The notes under the pieces were generated by a model. That model did no database searches and was not told the origin of the DNA. It saw only the letters and a program-made list of their open reading frames with translations. DNA of 64,000 nucleotides, taken from assembly GCA_016709385.1 (NCBI GenBank), contig JADJMW010000021.1, forward strand, positions 186,001 through 250,000, read 5' to 3'. This DNA comes from Candidatus Rubrivivax defluviihabitans. Its GTDB lineage: Bacteria; Pseudomonadota; Gammaproteobacteria; Burkholderiales; Burkholderiaceae_C. The position numbers and the translations under genes are program-made. Below, in pieces: positions 30,480 through 39,539 of the stretch; position 1 is the first letter of the stretch, and each line of letters starts with the position of its first letter.

Positions 30480-31301
30480 ATGCACGACCTGCCTGCCGAC
30501 TGGAGCGCCCTGTGCGCCATCGTCTTCCTGCTCGGCCTGAAGCACGGCTTCGATGCCGACCACCTGGCCACCATCGACGGCTTGACGCGCTTCAATGCCC
30601 GCCACGGCCGGCCGTTCGCGCGCTACTGCGGCGCGCTGTTCTCGCTGGGGCACGGCGCGGTGGTGATCGCCATTGCGCTGGCCATCGGCCTGGCCAGTGA
30701 ACGCTGGGATGCACCCGTCTGGCTGGACGCCCTGGGCGCCTGGATCTCGATCGCCTTCCTCACCGCCTTGGGCGTCGTCAATCTGCGTGCCGTGCTGGCC
30801 GCCGAACCCGGACAGGTGGTGACCCCCGTCGGGCTCAAGGGCCGTTTCCTCGGCCGCCTGGGCCAGGCCCGGCGCCCCGGCGCGGTGGCGCTGGTGGGCG
30901 CGCTGTTTGCGCTGTCCTTCGACACCGTCAGCCAGTCGGCGCTGTTTGCCATGACGGCCACGCAGTTCGGCGGCGTCTGGCATGCGCTCTTCCTGGGCGG
31001 CTTGTTCGTGCTCGGCATGCTGGTCACCGACGGCATCAACGGCCTGTGGATCTCGCGCCTGATCGCCCGCACCGACCAGCTGGCCGTCATCGCGTCGCGT
31101 GTGATGAGCCTGGCAGTATCGAGCGTGAGCCTGCTGGTGGCCGCGCTGGGCGCAGCGAAGATGGTCTCGCCGTGGCTCGACGAATGGACCGACGGCAAGG
31201 AACTCGCCTTCGGTGCCGTGGTCGTGGCCGTGATCGCCGGCAGTTATCTGCTGGCGCGCCACCTTGCGCGCCGTCGCGGCCCTTCCCGGGCGACCGCCTG
31301 A
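30480..31301 (+). CDS. Nickel/cobalt permease (NiCoT-like, HoxN/NixA family)
   Basis: A 273-residue membrane protein with about seven to eight helices. The first helices carry the metal-binding signature H-x4-D-H (LKHGFDADHLATIDGLTR), and FSLGHGAVVIA and SFDTVSQSALF are the second and third family motifs. It imports Ni2+ (possibly Co2+) across the inner membrane. CAAGGAAG precedes the ATG. Regulation by the neighbouring NikR is likely from the operator-like sequence upstream; the TonB receptor follows after 80 bases. Confidence 0.9.
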   Translation: MHDLPADWSALCAIVFLLGLKHGFDADHLATIDGLTRFNARHGRPFARYCGALFSLGHGAVVIAIALAIGLASERWDAPVWLDALGAWISIAFLTALGVVNLRAVLAAEPGQVVTPVGLKGRFLGRLGQARRPGAVALVGALFALSFDTVSQSALFAMTATQFGGVWHALFLGGLFVLGMLVTDGINGLWISRLIARTDQLAVIASRVMSLAVSSVSLLVAALGAAKMVSPWLDEWTDGKELAFGAVVVAVIAGSYLLARHLARRRGPSRATA

Positions 31302-31381
31302 CCGATTCGCCGGCGTGCCCCTGATCCGGGCCGCGGCGCATCTCCCACGCTGATCCACAACCTGGGCACGCTTTGGCGTTC

Positions 31382-33463
31382 ATGAGTATGAAGTCTTTGA
31401 AGTTTCGTAAGAAGGTGGGCGCGGCTGGACTGGCGCTGTGCGCGGCCAGCGGACTGGCCGCCGGTCAGCACACCGCGGTGGCGGCCGTCACCGAGCAGGT
31501 CGAGATCACCGGCCACTACATGAATGCCGTCGGCAGCAGCGACGCCGCTTCGCAGGGTGTCATCGGTGCCGGCCTGCTGCGAAGCCGACCGGCGCAGCGC
31601 CCGGGCGAGGTGCTGGAGTTCGTGCCCGGCATGATCGTCACGCAGCACGCGGGCGACGGCAAGGCGAACCAGTATTTCCTGCGCGGCTTCAACCTCGACC
31701 ACGGCACCGACTTCGCCACGCGCGTTGCCGGCATGCCGGTGAATATGCCGACGCATGCGCATGGCCAGGGCTATACCGACCTGAATTTCCTGCTGCCCGA
31801 ACTGGTGCAGCGCATCGAATACCGCAAGGGGCCGTATTTCGCCGCCAGCGGCAACTTCTCTTCGGCGGGCGCGGCCGATATCGTCTACCGCACGCGGCTG
31901 GACGCGCCCTTCGCCAGCGTCACGCTGGGCGAGAACGGCTACCGGCGCGGCGTCGCTGCCGGCTCGGGCGAGGTGGCGCCCGGCATCAGCCTGCTCGGTG
32001 CCGTCGAACTGATGCGCAACGACGGCCCGTGGACGGTGCCCGAGGACCTGCAGCGCAGCAATGCCGTCGTCACGCTGAGCGGCGGCACCGCGGCGCAGGG
32101 CTTCAGCGCCAGCCTGATGGGCTACGACGCGAGCTGGACCTCCACCGACCAGATCCCGCAGCGCCTGATCGACGCCGGCACCTTCCAGGGCCAGCCCTTC
32201 GGCCGCTTCGATTCGCTCGACCCCAGCGCCGGCGGCACGACCTCGCGCTACAGCCTTTCGAGCGAATGGCACCGGCGCGATGAAGCCGGCACCACGCTCG
32301 TTTCGGCCTACGCCATGCGCTACCGGCTCGACCTGTATTCGAATTTCACCTATGCGCTGGAGCGGCCCGACACCGGCGACCAGTTCAACCAGCGCGACAG
32401 GCGCAGCGTGTACGGGTTCGACGCCAGCCATGCCTTCGAGCACACGCTGGCCGGACTGGCCGCACGCAGCGAATTCGGGCTTCAACTTCGGCACGACCGC
32501 ATCGAGGTCGGGCTGTTCGACACCCAGGCCCGGCAGCGCCTGGCCACTACGCGCGAAGACGAGGTGCAGGAGACGCTGCTCGGCGTCTACGGCGAGCTCA
32601 CGGCGCAGCTGACACCGTGGCTGCGCGGCGTGGCGGGTCTGCGTGCCGACCGCCTGCGCGCCGAGGTCGACGCCCTCACGCTGGCAGCCAATGGCGGCAG
32701 CGCCAGCGATACGCAGTGGTCGCCCAAGCTCAGCCTGATCGCCGGGCCCTTTGCCAAGACCGAGCTCTTCTTCAACGCCGGGCGCGGTTTCCACAGCAAC
32801 GACGCCCGCGGCACCACGGCCGCGGTCGACCCCAAGACCGGTGATGCCGTCGACAAGGTGCCGCCGCTGGTGGCCTCGCAGGGCATGGAGCTCGGACTGC
32901 GCACCGAGGCGCTGCCGGGGCTGCAGAGCTCGATTGCGCTGTGGCAGCTCGACTTCGATTCCGAACTCGTCTATATCGGCGACGCCGGCGCCACCGAGGC
33001 CAGCAGCGGCAGCCAGCGCCATGGCGTCGAGTGGAACAACCGCTGGACACCCGTGCCCTGGCTGCTGGTGGACGCCGACTTCGCGTGGTCGCACGCGCGC
33101 TTCGACAACGGCGACCGCATCCCGAATGCGCTTGACGAGGTGGCGTCGGTGGCGGTCACCGCGCGCGACCTGGGCCCCTGGTCGGCGAGCCTGCAGTGGC
33201 GCTATCTCGGCAGCGGCGCGCTGATCGAGGACAACAGCGTGCGCTCCCTGTCGTCGCTGACGACCAATCTGCGCCTGGGCTGGAAGTTCGGCCGCCATGC
33301 CGAACTGACGCTGGACGTATTCAACCTCTTCGATCGCGAAGTCAACGATATCCAGTATTTCTACGAGTCCAGGGTGCCGGGAGAAGCGGCCGGCGTCGAG
33401 GACCGCCATGTCCACGCGGCGGAGCCGCGCAACTTTCGGCTCACGCTGCGCGTGGGTTTCTAG
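31382..33463 (+). CDS. TonB-dependent outer-membrane receptor (possible nickel uptake)
   Basis: A 693-residue outer-membrane receptor. A signal peptide (residues about 1-35) is followed by a plug domain (RPGEVLEFVPGMIVTQHAG, FLRGFNLDHGTDFATRVAG) and a 22-strand-type barrel that ends, as expected for outer-membrane assembly, in Phe (RLTLRVGF). The plug has a His-rich loop (NMPTHAHGQGYTD). Three nearby ATG/TTG starts exist; the ATG at 31382 is chosen. Position directly behind nikR and the permease suggests nickel as cargo, but the sequence alone does not prove it. Confidence 0.85.
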   Translation: MSMKSLKFRKKVGAAGLALCAASGLAAGQHTAVAAVTEQVEITGHYMNAVGSSDAASQGVIGAGLLRSRPAQRPGEVLEFVPGMIVTQHAGDGKANQYFLRGFNLDHGTDFATRVAGMPVNMPTHAHGQGYTDLNFLLPELVQRIEYRKGPYFAASGNFSSAGAADIVYRTRLDAPFASVTLGENGYRRGVAAGSGEVAPGISLLGAVELMRNDGPWTVPEDLQRSNAVVTLSGGTAAQGFSASLMGYDASWTSTDQIPQRLIDAGTFQGQPFGRFDSLDPSAGGTTSRYSLSSEWHRRDEAGTTLVSAYAMRYRLDLYSNFTYALERPDTGDQFNQRDRRSVYGFDASHAFEHTLAGLAARSEFGLQLRHDRIEVGLFDTQARQRLATTREDEVQETLLGVYGELTAQLTPWLRGVAGLRADRLRAEVDALTLAANGGSASDTQWSPKLSLIAGPFAKTELFFNAGRGFHSNDARGTTAAVDPKTGDAVDKVPPLVASQGMELGLRTEALPGLQSSIALWQLDFDSELVYIGDAGATEASSGSQRHGVEWNNRWTPVPWLLVDADFAWSHARFDNGDRIPNALDEVASVAVTARDLGPWSASLQWRYLGSGALIEDNSVRSLSSLTTNLRLGWKFGRHAELTLDVFNLFDREVNDIQYFYESRVPGEAAGVEDRHVHAAEPRNFRLTLRVGF

Positions 33464-33596
33464 CACGCCTGCGGGGCCGACTCCGGAACGGTCAGGGGCC
33501 GCGAGGCCGCCAGTCCACCGGGCCCCAACCGGTGCCACGCCGGTGGTCACGTCTTGGGTACGATCGCTGCCGGTCGCAACGGCAACCGGGGGGTCG

Positions 33597-34415
33597 ATGA
33601 TGGGCATGGACGTGGTGGATTACGAGATCAAGGGCGCGGAGATGCAGTTCGTCGAGGTCGAGCTCGACCCGGGCGAGGCCGCGGTGGGCGAGGCCGGCAG
33701 CATGATGTTCATGGACGCCGGCATCGCCATGGACACCGTCTTCGGCGACGGCAGGGCACAGCAGGGGGGACTCTTCGGCAAGCTGCTCGGCGCCGGCAAG
33801 CGGCTGGTCACCGGCGAGTCGCTGTTCACCACCGTGTACACCAACCATGCCCGGCAGAAGCAGCGCGTGGCCTTTGCCGCGCCGTACCCGGGCAAGATCC
33901 TGGCGATGGACCTGCGCCAGTTCGGCGGCCTTCTCATCTGCCAGAAGGACGCCTTCCTGTGCGCCGCGCGCGGCGTCTCGCTGGGCATCCACTTCCAGCA
34001 GCGGCTGTCGGCAGGCTTCTTCGGCGGCGAGGGCTTCATCATGCAGAAGCTCGAAGGCGACGGCCTGGCCTTCGTGCATGCCGGCGGCACCCTGCTGCAG
34101 CGCGACCTGCAGCCCGGTCAGACGCTGTTCATCGACACCGGCTGCGTGGTGGCCTTCACTGGTGGCGTCAGCTTCGAGGTGCAGTACGTCGGCAAGATCA
34201 AGACCGCGCTGTTCGGCGGCGAGGGTCTGTTCTTCGCCAAGGTCACCGGCCCCGGCACGGTGTGGCTGCAAAGCCTGCCGTTCTCGCGCCTGGCTTCGCG
34301 TGTCTTCGCCGCCGCGCCGCAGACCGGCGGCGGCCGGCGCGAGGAAGCCTCGCTCGGCGGCCTGGTGGCCGGCGGCGGGCTGCTCGGCGGCCTGCTCGGC
34401 GGCGACCGCGAATAG
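33597..34415 (+). CDS. AIM24/TIGR00266 family protein
   Basis: A 272-residue protein of the AIM24 family, a two-layer beta fold of unknown function found in bacteria and mitochondria. The typical start VVDYEIKGAEMQFVEVELDP is followed by AGSMMFMDAGI, LAMDLRQFGGLLICQKDAF and LAFVHAGGTLLQRDL. The Gly-rich end (GGLVAGGGLLGGLLGG) is common in these proteins. It abuts the creatininase gene with no spacer, so they are translated from one message. Confidence 0.85.
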   Translation: MMGMDVVDYEIKGAEMQFVEVELDPGEAAVGEAGSMMFMDAGIAMDTVFGDGRAQQGGLFGKLLGAGKRLVTGESLFTTVYTNHARQKQRVAFAAPYPGKILAMDLRQFGGLLICQKDAFLCAARGVSLGIHFQQRLSAGFFGGEGFIMQKLEGDGLAFVHAGGTLLQRDLQPGQTLFIDTGCVVAFTGGVSFEVQYVGKIKTALFGGEGLFFAKVTGPGTVWLQSLPFSRLASRVFAAAPQTGGGRREEASLGGLVAGGGLLGGLLGGDRE

Positions 34416-35228
34416 ATGCGCCGTTTCGCCCCCTGGCTGTTCGCGGCCTGCCTGGCTGCCGCAGCCACCGCAGCCACCGCGGTGACCCAGGCCGGCGTCC
34501 AGCTCGACGAGCTGACCTGGACCGAGCTGCGTGCGCGCATCGACGCCGGCGCCACGACCGCGCTGCTGCCGGTCGGCGGCACCGAGCAGAGCGGGCCGCA
34601 CATGGCCCTGGGCAAGCACAACGTGCGCGTGCGGCTGCTGGCCGTGCGCATCGCCGAGCGCCTGGGCAACGCCCTCGTGGCGCCGGTGCTGGCCTATGTG
34701 CCCGAAGGTTCGATCGACCCGCCGCGCCAGCACATGCGCTGGCCGGGCACGATCTCGGTGCCGGAGCCGGCTTTCGAGGCCACGCTCGAAGCAGCCGCGC
34801 GCAGCCTGTGCCGCGCCGGCTTCCAGAATGTCTTCCTGCTCGGCGACCACGGCGGCTATGCCGCCAGCCTGGAGCGCGTCGTTGCGCGGTCGGCGCGTGC
34901 GACGGCCGCCGCGCCCCGCTGCCGCGTCCATGCGCTGGGCGACTACTACAGTGCGGCGCAGCAGCCCTACCAGCGCGCGCTGGCGGCGCGAGGCCTCACG
35001 CCGGCCGAGATCGGCAGCCATGCCGGCGCGGCCGACACCTCGCTGATGCTGGCGCTGGACCCCACGCTCGTGCGCACCGACGTGGCTGCGACGCGGCCGC
35101 GCGACGCCGCCGACGGCGTCAACGGCGACCCGCGCCGCGCCAGCGCCGAACTCGGCCGCCTCGGCGTCGAGCTCATCGTCGACGCCTCGGTGGCCGCGAT
35201 CCGCGACCGGCTCCTCAACCGCAAGTAG
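34416..35228 (+). CDS. Creatininase-family protein, secreted form
   Basis: A 270-residue creatininase-fold amidohydrolase candidate. A signal peptide (residues 1-24, ALA-rich) is unusual, as most family members are cytoplasmic. Metal-site segments are PVGGTEQSGPHMALGKHN (Glu and His) and LGDHGGY (Asp and His). The substrate is unknown; the family includes creatininase and mycofactocin peptidase MftE. The ATG directly follows the AIM24 stop, and the beta-propeller gene begins seven bases later. Confidence 0.8.
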   Translation: MRRFAPWLFAACLAAAATAATAVTQAGVQLDELTWTELRARIDAGATTALLPVGGTEQSGPHMALGKHNVRVRLLAVRIAERLGNALVAPVLAYVPEGSIDPPRQHMRWPGTISVPEPAFEATLEAAARSLCRAGFQNVFLLGDHGGYAASLERVVARSARATAAAPRCRVHALGDYYSAAQQPYQRALAARGLTPAEIGSHAGAADTSLMLALDPTLVRTDVAATRPRDAADGVNGDPRRASAELGRLGVELIVDASVAAIRDRLLNRK

Positions 35229-35234
35229 AACTCG

Positions 35235-36488
35235 ATGCAATCCAAGAACACCTCCCGGCCGCCGGCCGCCTTCCTGCTCGCCGCGGCGCTGTCCTTTGCC
35301 GCGCTGTCGTGGGCGCAACCCGTGCCCACGGTCCCCGGCATGCCACCGGTGCCCGACCCGCGCAACGTCTACAGCGAGACCGCCGCGGGCAAGTTCGCGC
35401 CCGCGGTGGCCGGCGCGCGCGAGCGCATCTACGTGCCCAACCTGCGTTCGAACGATGTCTATGTCGTCGACCCGGTGGCGATGAAAGTCGTCGACCGCTA
35501 CAAGGTCGGCCGCGGGCCGCAGCACATCGTGCCGTCGTGGGACCTGCGCACGCTGTGGGTCACCAACAATGCCGAAGGCCGCACCGACGGCAGCCTGACG
35601 CCGATCGACCCGTTGACCGGCAAGCCCGGACAGCCGGTGGCGGTGGACGACCCCTACAACATGTACTACACGCCCGACGGCCAGTCGGCCATCGTGGTGG
35701 CCGAGGCGCGCAAGCGGTTGGACTTCCGCGACCCGCAGACGATGGCGTTGCAGTATTCGATCCAGACCCCCGGCTGCCCCGGCATCAACCATGCCGATTT
35801 CTCGATCGACGGCCGCTTTGCCATCTTCACCTGCGAGTTCACGGGCACGCTGGTGAAGATCGACCTCGTGGGCCGCCAGGTGCTGGGCTACCTGCCGCTG
35901 AAGATGCCGGCGACACGATTCAAGGAGGTGCCGGGTGCGCCGCGCGCGCAGCCGGGCCAGGTGTGGGAGCCGGGCGCGACCGAGATCTGCACCGTCACCA
36001 AGGGCATGCCGCAGGACATCCGCATCTCGCCCGACGGCCGGCGCTTCTATGTCGCCGACATGCATGCCGACGGCGTGCACATCGTCGACGGCGCCAGCTT
36101 CACCCAGGTCGGCTTCATCGCCACCGGGCTGGGTGCTCACGGCCTGTATCCCAGCCGCGACGGCAAGCGCCTGTATGTGGCCAACCGCGGCTCGCACAAG
36201 GTGCACGGCGCGCGCAAGGGCAACGGCGGCGTGGCGGTGATCGACTTCGTTACCGAGAAGGTGGTGGCGCGCTGGGCCGTGCCCGGCGGCGGCAGCCCCG
36301 ACATGGGCAATGTCAGCGCCGACGGCAAGTGGCTGTGGCTGGCGGCGCGCTACGACGACGTGATCTACCGCTTCGACACCGGCAGCGGCGAAGTGGCGCA
36401 GATCAAGGTCGGCGCCGAGCCGCACGGCCTGACGGTGTGGCCGCAGCCGGGCCGCTATTCGCTGGGTCACACCGGCAACCTGCGCTGA
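35235..36488 (+). CDS. Periplasmic YncE-like beta-propeller protein
   Basis: A 417-residue protein with a signal peptide (residues 1-27, ending SWA-QP). Repeats of the form 'YVPN / VYVVDP' (IYVPNLRSNDVYVVDPVAM), 'LWVTNN', 'FYVADMHADGVHIVDG' and 'LYVANRGSHKV' are the blades of a YVTN/YncE-type seven-bladed propeller. Cysteines in TPGCPG and FTCEFT may pair in the periplasm. The function is unknown; it may act with the creatininase-like protein, given the tight spacing. Confidence 0.75.
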   Translation: MQSKNTSRPPAAFLLAAALSFAALSWAQPVPTVPGMPPVPDPRNVYSETAAGKFAPAVAGARERIYVPNLRSNDVYVVDPVAMKVVDRYKVGRGPQHIVPSWDLRTLWVTNNAEGRTDGSLTPIDPLTGKPGQPVAVDDPYNMYYTPDGQSAIVVAEARKRLDFRDPQTMALQYSIQTPGCPGINHADFSIDGRFAIFTCEFTGTLVKIDLVGRQVLGYLPLKMPATRFKEVPGAPRAQPGQVWEPGATEICTVTKGMPQDIRISPDGRRFYVADMHADGVHIVDGASFTQVGFIATGLGAHGLYPSRDGKRLYVANRGSHKVHGARKGNGGVAVIDFVTEKVVARWAVPGGGSPDMGNVSADGKWLWLAARYDDVIYRFDTGSGEVAQIKVGAEPHGLTVWPQPGRYSLGHTGNLR

Positions 36489-36500
36489 CGGCGAGGACGC

Positions 36501-37292
36501 ATGCAAACCGGTCTCATCATCGTCGGCGACGAAATCCTGTCCGGCAAGCGCCAGGACAAGCACCTGGCCAAGGTCATCGAACTGCTGGCGGCACGGGGGC
36601 TGGCGCTGTCGTGGGCGCGCTACGTGGGCGACGAGCGGCCGCGCATCACGCAGGCGCTGCGCGACGCCTTCTCCGGCGACGATCTGGTGTTCTGCACCGG
36701 TGGCATCGGCGCCACCCCCGACGACCACACACGCCAGAGTGCCGCGGCGGCGCTGGGCGTGGCGCTGCAGCTGCACCCCGAGGCCAGGACGCTGATCCTG
36801 GAGCGCATGCGTGACGTGGCGGCCGAGCAGGGCCTGCCGTTCGAACCCGATCGCGCCGACAACCTGCACCGGCTGAACATGGGCGTGTTTCCGGCCGGCG
36901 CCACGCTGATCCCCAACCCGTACAACAAGATCCCGGGCTTCAGCGTCGGTCACGTGCACTTCGTTCCCGGCTTCCCGGTGATGGCCTGGCCGATGATCGA
37001 ATGGGTGCTGGACCGGCGTTATGCCCACCTGCACGGCGGTGCGCGCACGGTGGAGCGCTCGGTCATCGTCTTCGGCGCCATGGAGGCCAGCCTGACACCT
37101 CTGATGGAGGACATCGAGACCCGCTTCCCGGGCGTGAAGGTGTTCAGCCTGCCCAGCGTCGACCATCCGCAGTGGGGCCGCCATATCGAACTGGGCGTCA
37201 AGGCGGCGACCGATCCGGCCGAGGCCTTTGCCGCGCTTCGCACCGGACTGGATCAGGTGGGCGTCAGACTGGGCGCCGAAATGGTGCGTTGA
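36501..37292 (+). CDS. Molybdopterin-binding (MoCF/CinA N-terminal domain) protein
   Basis: A 263-residue protein made of the MoCF biosynthesis domain. TGLIIVGDEILSGKRQDKH and the FCTGGIGATPDDHTR block are the signature nucleotide/pterin-binding segments shared with MogA, MoeA and CinA. The CinA deamidase C-terminal domain is absent. Such single-domain proteins are linked to nucleotide or cofactor metabolism; the exact reaction is unsure. It is the last of four tightly packed genes before glnA. Confidence 0.85.
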   Translation: MQTGLIIVGDEILSGKRQDKHLAKVIELLAARGLALSWARYVGDERPRITQALRDAFSGDDLVFCTGGIGATPDDHTRQSAAAALGVALQLHPEARTLILERMRDVAAEQGLPFEPDRADNLHRLNMGVFPAGATLIPNPYNKIPGFSVGHVHFVPGFPVMAWPMIEWVLDRRYAHLHGGARTVERSVIVFGAMEASLTPLMEDIETRFPGVKVFSLPSVDHPQWGRHIELGVKAATDPAEAFAALRTGLDQVGVRLGAEMVR

Positions 37293-37304
37293 TCGCCTCC
37301 AGAT

Positions 37305-37321
37305 TGCACGCGTCTGGTGCA
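37305..37321. promoter_or_regulatory. Candidate NtrC binding site upstream of glnA
   Basis: TGCACGCGTCTGGTGCA is an inverted repeat of the NtrC form TGCACC-N5-GGTGCA with one mismatch. Its centre lies about 80 bases upstream of the sigma-54-type promoter, a normal enhancer distance. The cognate ntrB and ntrC genes are downstream in this window. Confidence 0.7.
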
Positions 37322-37383
37322 TTGCCGCGCACCGGATGCATGCGCGGCGCCTGGGCTGCGGGGCGCCGGTGTCCTTCGGAAGC

Positions 37384-37399
37384 CGGCATGCTTTCTGCT
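37384..37399 (+). promoter_or_regulatory. Candidate sigma-54 promoter for glnA
   Basis: CGGCATGCTTTCTGCT has GG and GC exactly ten bases apart, the spacing of the -24/-12 elements (consensus TGGCACG-N4-TTGCW), with the GGCA block and TGCT end preserved. It lies 86 bases before glnA and downstream of a NtrC-like site, the usual arrangement for nitrogen-regulated glnA. Confidence 0.6.
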
Positions 37400-37484
37400 A
37401 AATTGAGGTGTTTCCCGCCGGGTACCGCCCCGGCTCGAGCCGCATCCCAATTCCAACCCACGAGCCCCGCTAGGAGAGATTCCC

Positions 37485-38900
37485 ATGGCAAAAACCGTTG
37501 CCGACGTGATGAAGATGGTGAAGGAGAACGAAGTCAAGTTCGTCGACTTCCGCTTCACCGACACCCGCGGCAAGGAACAGCACGTATCCGTGCCTGTTTC
37601 GCATTTCGACGAAGACAAGTTCATCTCCGGCCATGCCTTCGACGGTTCGTCGATCGCCGGCTGGAAGGGCATCGAGGCCAGCGACATGCTGCTCATGCCC
37701 GACCCGAATACCGCCAACCTCGACCCGTTCTTCGAGGAGCCGACGCTGATCCTCAGTTGCGACGTGCTCGAGCCCGGCGACGGCAAGCCCTACGAGCGCG
37801 ACCCGCGCAGCCTGGCCAAGCGCGCCGAGGCCTACCTCAAGAGCAGTGGTATCGGCGACGCCGCCTTCTTCGGGCCGGAACCCGAGTTCTTCATCTTCGA
37901 CCAGGTGCACTGGCACATCGGCATGGACGGCTGCCAGGTCAAGATCACCTCGGAAGAGGCGTCCTGGACCACCAACAAGGACCTCGAGGGCGGCAACATG
38001 GGCCACCGGCCCACGGTGAAGGGCGGCTATTTCCCGGTGCCGCCGGTCGACAGCTTCCAGGACATGCGGTCCGAGATGTGCCTGCTGCTGGAACAGTGCG
38101 GCATCCCGGTGGAAGTGCACCACCATGAAGTGGCCGGCGCCGGCCAGAACGAGATCGGCACCAGGTTCAGCACCCTGGTGCAGCGTGCCGACTGGCTGCA
38201 ACTGCAGAAGTACATCATCCACAACGTGGCCCATGCCTACGGCAAGACGGCGACCTTCATGCCCAAGCCCGTGGTCGGCGACAACGGCAGCGGCATGCAC
38301 GTGCACCAGAGCGTGTGGAAGGACGGCAAGAACCTGTTCGCGGGCGACGGCTACGGCGGCCTGAGCGATTTCGCGCTGCATTACATCGGCGGCATCATCA
38401 AGCACGCGCGCGCGCTGAATGCCATCACCAACCCCGGCACCAACAGCTACAAGCGGCTGGTGCCCGGCTTCGAGGCGCCGGTGAAGCTGGCCTACTCGGC
38501 GCGCAACCGCTCGGCGTCGATCCGCATCCCCTACGTGGCCAACCCCAAGGGCCGGCGCATCGAGGCGCGTTTCCCCGACCCCCTGATGAACCCCTACCTG
38601 GGCTTCGCGGCGCTGCTGATGGCCGGGCTGGACGGCGTGGAGAACAAGATCCACCCCGGCGAGGCCGCCACCAAGGACCTGTACCACCTGCCGCCGGAAG
38701 AAGACGCGAAGATCCCCACCGTCTGCGCGAGCCTGGAACAGGCGCTGGAATACCTGGACAAGGGCCGCGCCTTCCTGACCAAAGGCGGTGTCTTCACCGA
38801 CGGCTATATCGACGCCTATATCGAACTCAAGATGCAGGAAGTGCAGCGTTTCCGCATGACCACCCACCCGCTCGAATTCGACATGTACTACTCGCTGTAA
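37485..38900 (+). CDS. glnA: Glutamine synthetase type I
   Basis: A 471-residue ATP-dependent enzyme joining ammonium to glutamate, forming a dodecamer in the cytoplasm. The typical beta-grasp start ([19 protein letters not shown]), the metal-binding [11 protein letters not shown] and GSGMHVHQS segments and the adenylylation tyrosine Y400 (in DLYHLPPEE) are all present. The last identifies the GlnE-controlled type I-beta form. TAGGAGAG precedes the ATG; a sigma-54 promoter with NtrC site is proposed upstream and an intrinsic terminator follows. Confidence 0.99.
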   Translation: MAKTVADVMKMVKENEVKFVDFRFTDTRGKEQHVSVPVSHFDEDKFISGHAFDGSSIAGWKGIEASDMLLMPDPNTANLDPFFEEPTLILSCDVLEPGDGKPYERDPRSLAKRAEAYLKSSGIGDAAFFGPEPEFFIFDQVHWHIGMDGCQVKITSEEASWTTNKDLEGGNMGHRPTVKGGYFPVPPVDSFQDMRSEMCLLLEQCGIPVEVHHHEVAGAGQNEIGTRFSTLVQRADWLQLQKYIIHNVAHAYGKTATFMPKPVVGDNGSGMHVHQSVWKDGKNLFAGDGYGGLSDFALHYIGGIIKHARALNAITNPGTNSYKRLVPGFEAPVKLAYSARNRSASIRIPYVANPKGRRIEARFPDPLMNPYLGFAALLMAGLDGVENKIHPGEAATKDLYHLPPEEDAKIPTVCASLEQALEYLDKGRAFLTKGGVFTDGYIDAYIELKMQEVQRFRMTTHPLEFDMYYSL

Positions 38901-38927
38901 ACGGCGACGGCGCCATGGCGGAATGAA

Positions 38928-38951
38928 GGGCGGCCTCGAGCCGCCCCTTTT
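38928..38951 (+). terminator. Rho-independent terminator after glnA
   Basis: A perfect 7-bp stem (GGGCGGC / GCCGCCC) with a five-base loop is followed by CTTTTC. It lies 27 bases after the glnA stop and separates glnA from the DUF4124-ntrBC genes, which probably have their own promoter. Confidence 0.85.
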
Positions 38952-39020
38952 CGTTGGATCGGAGGCATTCGTGCTGCGCGAGAATGGGGCCCGACCCTGT
39001 CTTGTCCCGAAGGTTTGTGC

Positions 39021-39539
39021 ATGACTCGAATCCGGTTTCCACGGCTGCCGGCACTGGTGCTGGCCGCGCTGGCGCAGGGGGCGCTAGCGCAGTCGGCCAC
39101 GATCGTCTACAAGTGCCCGGGTAACGTGTACACCAGCGACCGGGAGCTCACCGCCAAGCAGGCTGCCGACCAGGGTTGCAAGGCCATCGAGGGCACGCCG
39201 ATCACTGTCTTCCAGGGTCGCCCGCCGACCCCCCGACCGGCCAGCGCAACGCCTGCCGCTTCCGCGCCGCGCCCGGCCGAGGCCAGGGTCGACCCCGCCG
39301 CGCAGCGGGCGCGCGACGGCGACGCTCGCCGCATCCTGAGCGACGAGCTCAGGCGCGAGGAAGCGCGCCTGGCCGAGATGCGGCGCGAATTCAACAACGG
39401 CGAACCCGAACGCCAGGGCGACGAGCGCAACTACCAGCGCTATCTGGACCGCGTGGCCGAGATGCGTGCCGCGCTGGCGCGCAAGGAAGCCGACGTCGCC
39501 GCCCTGCAGCGCGAACTGGCCAAGCTGCCGCCGCAGTGA
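39021..39539 (+). CDS. DUF4124-type periplasmic protein between glnA and ntrB
   Basis: A 172-residue protein with a signal peptide (residues 1-21, ending ALA-QS). The mature start (ATIVYKCPGNVYTSDRELTA) has the DUF4124 pattern, with cysteines in YKCPG and DQGCKAIEG. A Pro/Ala-rich linker and a charged coiled-coil of about 70 residues (EEARLAEMRREF ... KEADVAALQREL) follow. The role is unknown, although genes of this kind recur between glnA and ntrB in Burkholderiales. Its stop overlaps the ntrB GTG start, implying translational coupling. Confidence 0.75.
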   Translation: MTRIRFPRLPALVLAALAQGALAQSATIVYKCPGNVYTSDRELTAKQAADQGCKAIEGTPITVFQGRPPTPRPASATPAASAPRPAEARVDPAAQRARDGDARRILSDELRREEARLAEMRREFNNGEPERQGDERNYQRYLDRVAEMRAALARKEADVAALQRELAKLPPQ

